DNA from: Actinomycetota bacterium
GTDB lineage: Bacteria > Actinomycetota > Thermoleophilia > Gaiellales > Gaiellaceae
DNA: 7,975 bases
Direction of reading: 5' to 3'
Assembly (NCBI GenBank): GCA_019234175.1
Contig: JAFALP010000412.1
Location: 1 to 7,975 of the forward strand
The notes under the pieces were generated by a model. It saw only the letters and a program-made list of their open reading frames with translations. It did no database searches and was not told the origin of the DNA. The position numbers and the translations under genes are program-made. The first letter of the stretch is position 1; each line of letters starts with the position of its first letter. Below are positions 6,625-7,975 of the stretch, one piece after another.

Positions 6625-7400
6625 TGCAGGAGGCGACTACCCCGCCGAAAAGTGGGCAAACCGTCGCGTACCTCATGGAGCTCGCCCTCCAGCTCGCCGG
6701 CAGCGCCGTCGTCGCCGCGCTCTACCTCGGCGCGCTGAGGCGGATCCGCCGGCGCGGCCGTCCCGTTCCGCGCCGCCGCGTCGCCGCGTTCGCCGTCGGC
6801 CTCGCGATCCTCGTCGGCGCGTTCGCAGCGCCGTTGGAGGGTCGCTTCTCGACGCACATGCTGCAGCACCTGATGATCGGCGACCTCGCGCCGCTCTTCA
6901 TGGTCATGGGGCTGAACGGGCCGCTTCTCCGGCCCCTGCTCGCGCTCCGCCCGGTCCAGCGCCTGCGCGTTCTCGCCCACCCGTTCGTGTCGCTGCCGGT
7001 GTGGGCCGCGAACATGATCGGCTGGCACATCCCCTCTCTCTACGACGCCGCGCTCATGCACGGCGCGGTGCATGCGCTGCAGCACGGGATGTTCTTCGCG
7101 TGCGGGATGCTTCTCTGGTCGGCGCTGCTCGAGCCGATCCCGGGCCCGCGGTGGTTCACGCCGGCTCGGAAGCTCTTCTACGTCGCCGGCATGTGGATCG
7201 TCATGCTCAGCCTGTCGCAGGTGTTCCTCTGGTCGAGCACGCAGCTCTACACCGGTTACTCGGTTTCGGACCAGCGCGCCGGCGGCGGCGTGATGCTGTT
7301 CGAGGGCTCGGCCGTGATGATCGGAGTCGTCGTGTGGCTGCTGCTGCGCCTGCTCGAGGAGAAGGTCGAGCCTCTGACCCTCAGTGGAGCTCGCCGCTGA
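6624..7400 (+). CDS. ctaG: Cytochrome c oxidase assembly factor, caa3_CtaG family
   Basis: Multi-helix membrane protein (258 residues) of the caa3_CtaG family, which is needed to assemble caa3-type oxidase in Bacillus and is thought to help with copper delivery. It is unrelated to the Cox11-type protein also called CtaG. Family marks: H78 and H82 (HMLQH), W134-H135 (WHIPSLYDAA), H150 and H154 (HALQH), and SDQRAGGGVM near 215-224. About six or seven hydrophobic segments are visible, with a basic loop (39-52) after the first. I chose the ATG at 6624 because AAAGGGAG lies just upstream. The in-frame ATG at 6675 has no ribosome site and would remove the N-terminal tail. It is divergent from the oxidase operon, with its start sharing one base with the inferred coxB start, and ends convergently inside the DedA gene. 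The divergent placement next to a caa3-type subunit II fits the assembly role. Confidence 0.92.
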   Translation: MQEATTPPKSGQTVAYLMELALQLAGSAVVAALYLGALRRIRRRGRPVPRRRVAAFAVGLAILVGAFAAPLEGRFSTHMLQHLMIGDLAPLFMVMGLNGPLLRPLLALRPVQRLRVLAHPFVSLPVWAANMIGWHIPSLYDAALMHGAVHALQHGMFFACGMLLWSALLEPIPGPRWFTPARKLFYVAGMWIVMLSLSQVFLWSSTQLYTGYSVSDQRAGGGVMLFEGSAVMIGVVVWLLLRLLEEKVEPLTLSGARR

Positions 7401-7975
7401 GAATGTCCTTTCCGCGGTGCTTCTGGAGCTGGCGGTAGCCCTCGGCGGCGCCGGCGAGGACGGCCGCGAGGGCAAGGGCGAAGAGGAGCGGCTTCCAGAG
7501 GTTGTGGGAGAAGCTCGATCCGCCCAGGTAGCCGAGCGCCGTCGCGTACGCGGCCCACAGCGTGGCGGCGATCGCATCGGCGATCAGGAAGCGTCGCCAA
7601 GGCATGTCCAGCGTGCCCGCCGCGAGGGTCGTGGCCGTCCGGCCGACGGGGATGAACCGTGCGATCAGGACGAGTGTCGCGCCGCGGGCGCGGATACCCC
7701 GCTCGGCGCGTTGGAGCCGGCGCTTGCTGACGACCCTGCCTGCGAGGCGGCAGCCGACTTGGTTCCCGAGCAGGTAGGCCGCGTTGTCTCCCGCGAAGCC
7801 GCCGGCGGCGGCAACGGCCGCCACGAGCCAGACCAGAAGATGCCCCTGCGCGGCGAGCACCGCGGCGGTGATGACGACTGCCTCGGCCTGGACGAACGGC
7901 AGCAGCGCGTCGACGGCGACCACCGCGAAGACCACGGCATAGGTCGCCGGCGAGGCCGACACGAAGTGAGTGATG
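7381..7975 (-). CDS. DedA/SNARE-associated family membrane protein, probably partial (N-terminus beyond right edge)
   Basis: Integral membrane protein of the DedA family (SNARE-assoc, VTT domain), whose members act in membrane-lipid flipping and envelope homeostasis. Counting from a possible GTG at 7962 gives 193 residues. That start lacks a ribosome site, and the frame stays open to the window edge (codons reading I-T-H-F). Relatives usually have a few more residues before the first helix, so the true start probably lies outside. Motifs, numbered from the GTG: FAGDNAAYLLG (56-66) and FIPVGRTATTLAAG (103-116), the family's F-x-P-x-x-R arginine segment, followed by MPWRRFL (120-126). Hydrophobic segments lie at about 8-37, 41-66, 127-146 and 157-173. 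The stop at 7381-7383 lies inside the 3' end of ctaG, giving a 20-base tail-to-tail overlap. The family is sure; the substrate is unknown and a link to respiration is not implied. Confidence 0.9.
   Translation of the reverse strand, partial: ITHFVSASPATYAVVFAVVAVDALLPFVQAEAVVITAAVLAAQGHLLVWLVAAVAAAGGFAGDNAAYLLGNQVGCRLAGRVVSKRRLQRAERGIRARGATLVLIARFIPVGRTATTLAAGTLDMPWRRFLIADAIAATLWAAYATALGYLGGSSFSHNLWKPLLFALALAAVLAGAAEGYRQLQKHRGKDILSGELH

Noticed and set aside
6625..6720. Possible minus-strand promoter for the oxidase operon inside ctaG
   Set aside because: A TTGCCC and a TAGTCG can be picked out, but their spacing is only 14 bases and the match is weak, so I cannot support a promoter call.
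7401..7450. Possible terminator between ctaG and the DedA gene
   Set aside because: I saw no convincing GC-rich inverted repeat with a T tract on either strand.
6621..7577. 318-codon minus-strand open frame opposite ctaG
   Set aside because: Highly charged antisense frame spanning the ctaG/DedA junction; the plus strand here encodes a clear CtaG with conserved histidines.

Overview
The window is almost entirely coding and holds a complete aerobic respiratory module from a high-G+C bacterium, most likely an actinobacterium. The best lineage clues are in the cytochrome b (an FPDHWSFLLGE start region, PDWY instead of PEWY, and a heme-ligand spacing of 13 and 14 residues), the three-helix Rieske protein with a twin-arginine stretch before its last helix, and the diheme QcrC. 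The I/III oxidase fusion and cytochrome-c-tailed subunit II would suit a deep-branching actinobacterial class such as Thermoleophilia, but that finer placement is an inference from memory of the families, not a search.

Layout: from about 6624 down to position 1, six genes run on the minus strand with no gap between them: coxB (cytochrome c oxidase subunit II with a fused cytochrome c domain), ctaD (subunit I fused to subunit III), a small unrecognised membrane protein of 124 residues, qcrC (diheme cytochrome c), qcrA (Rieske protein) and qcrB (cytochrome b, running off the left edge). Every junction overlaps by 1 to 16 bases, so the genes are probably one translationally coupled operon. On the plus strand, ctaG (oxidase assembly factor of the caa3_CtaG family) starts at 6624, sharing one base with the inferred coxB start, and ends at 7400. 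A DedA-family membrane protein lies on the minus strand at the right edge and overlaps the ctaG end by 20 bases.

How they work together: QcrB oxidises the membrane quinol and passes electrons through the QcrA iron-sulfur cluster to the two hemes of QcrC. From there they pass to the oxidase, entering through the CoxB cytochrome c domain and its CuA centre, then heme a and the heme a3/CuB site of the fused subunit I/III, where oxygen is reduced to water and protons are pumped. CtaG probably helps build the copper-containing oxidase. The DedA protein is probably unrelated to respiration. There is no RNA gene, mobile element, CRISPR array or repeat that I can support, and no stretch over 300 bases without a gene. 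I found no obviously new system. The points most worth a second look are the small membrane gene inside the operon, the subunit I/III fusion with two extra helices, the pairing of a caa3-type subunit II with a diheme QcrC, and the shared start base of coxB and ctaG.
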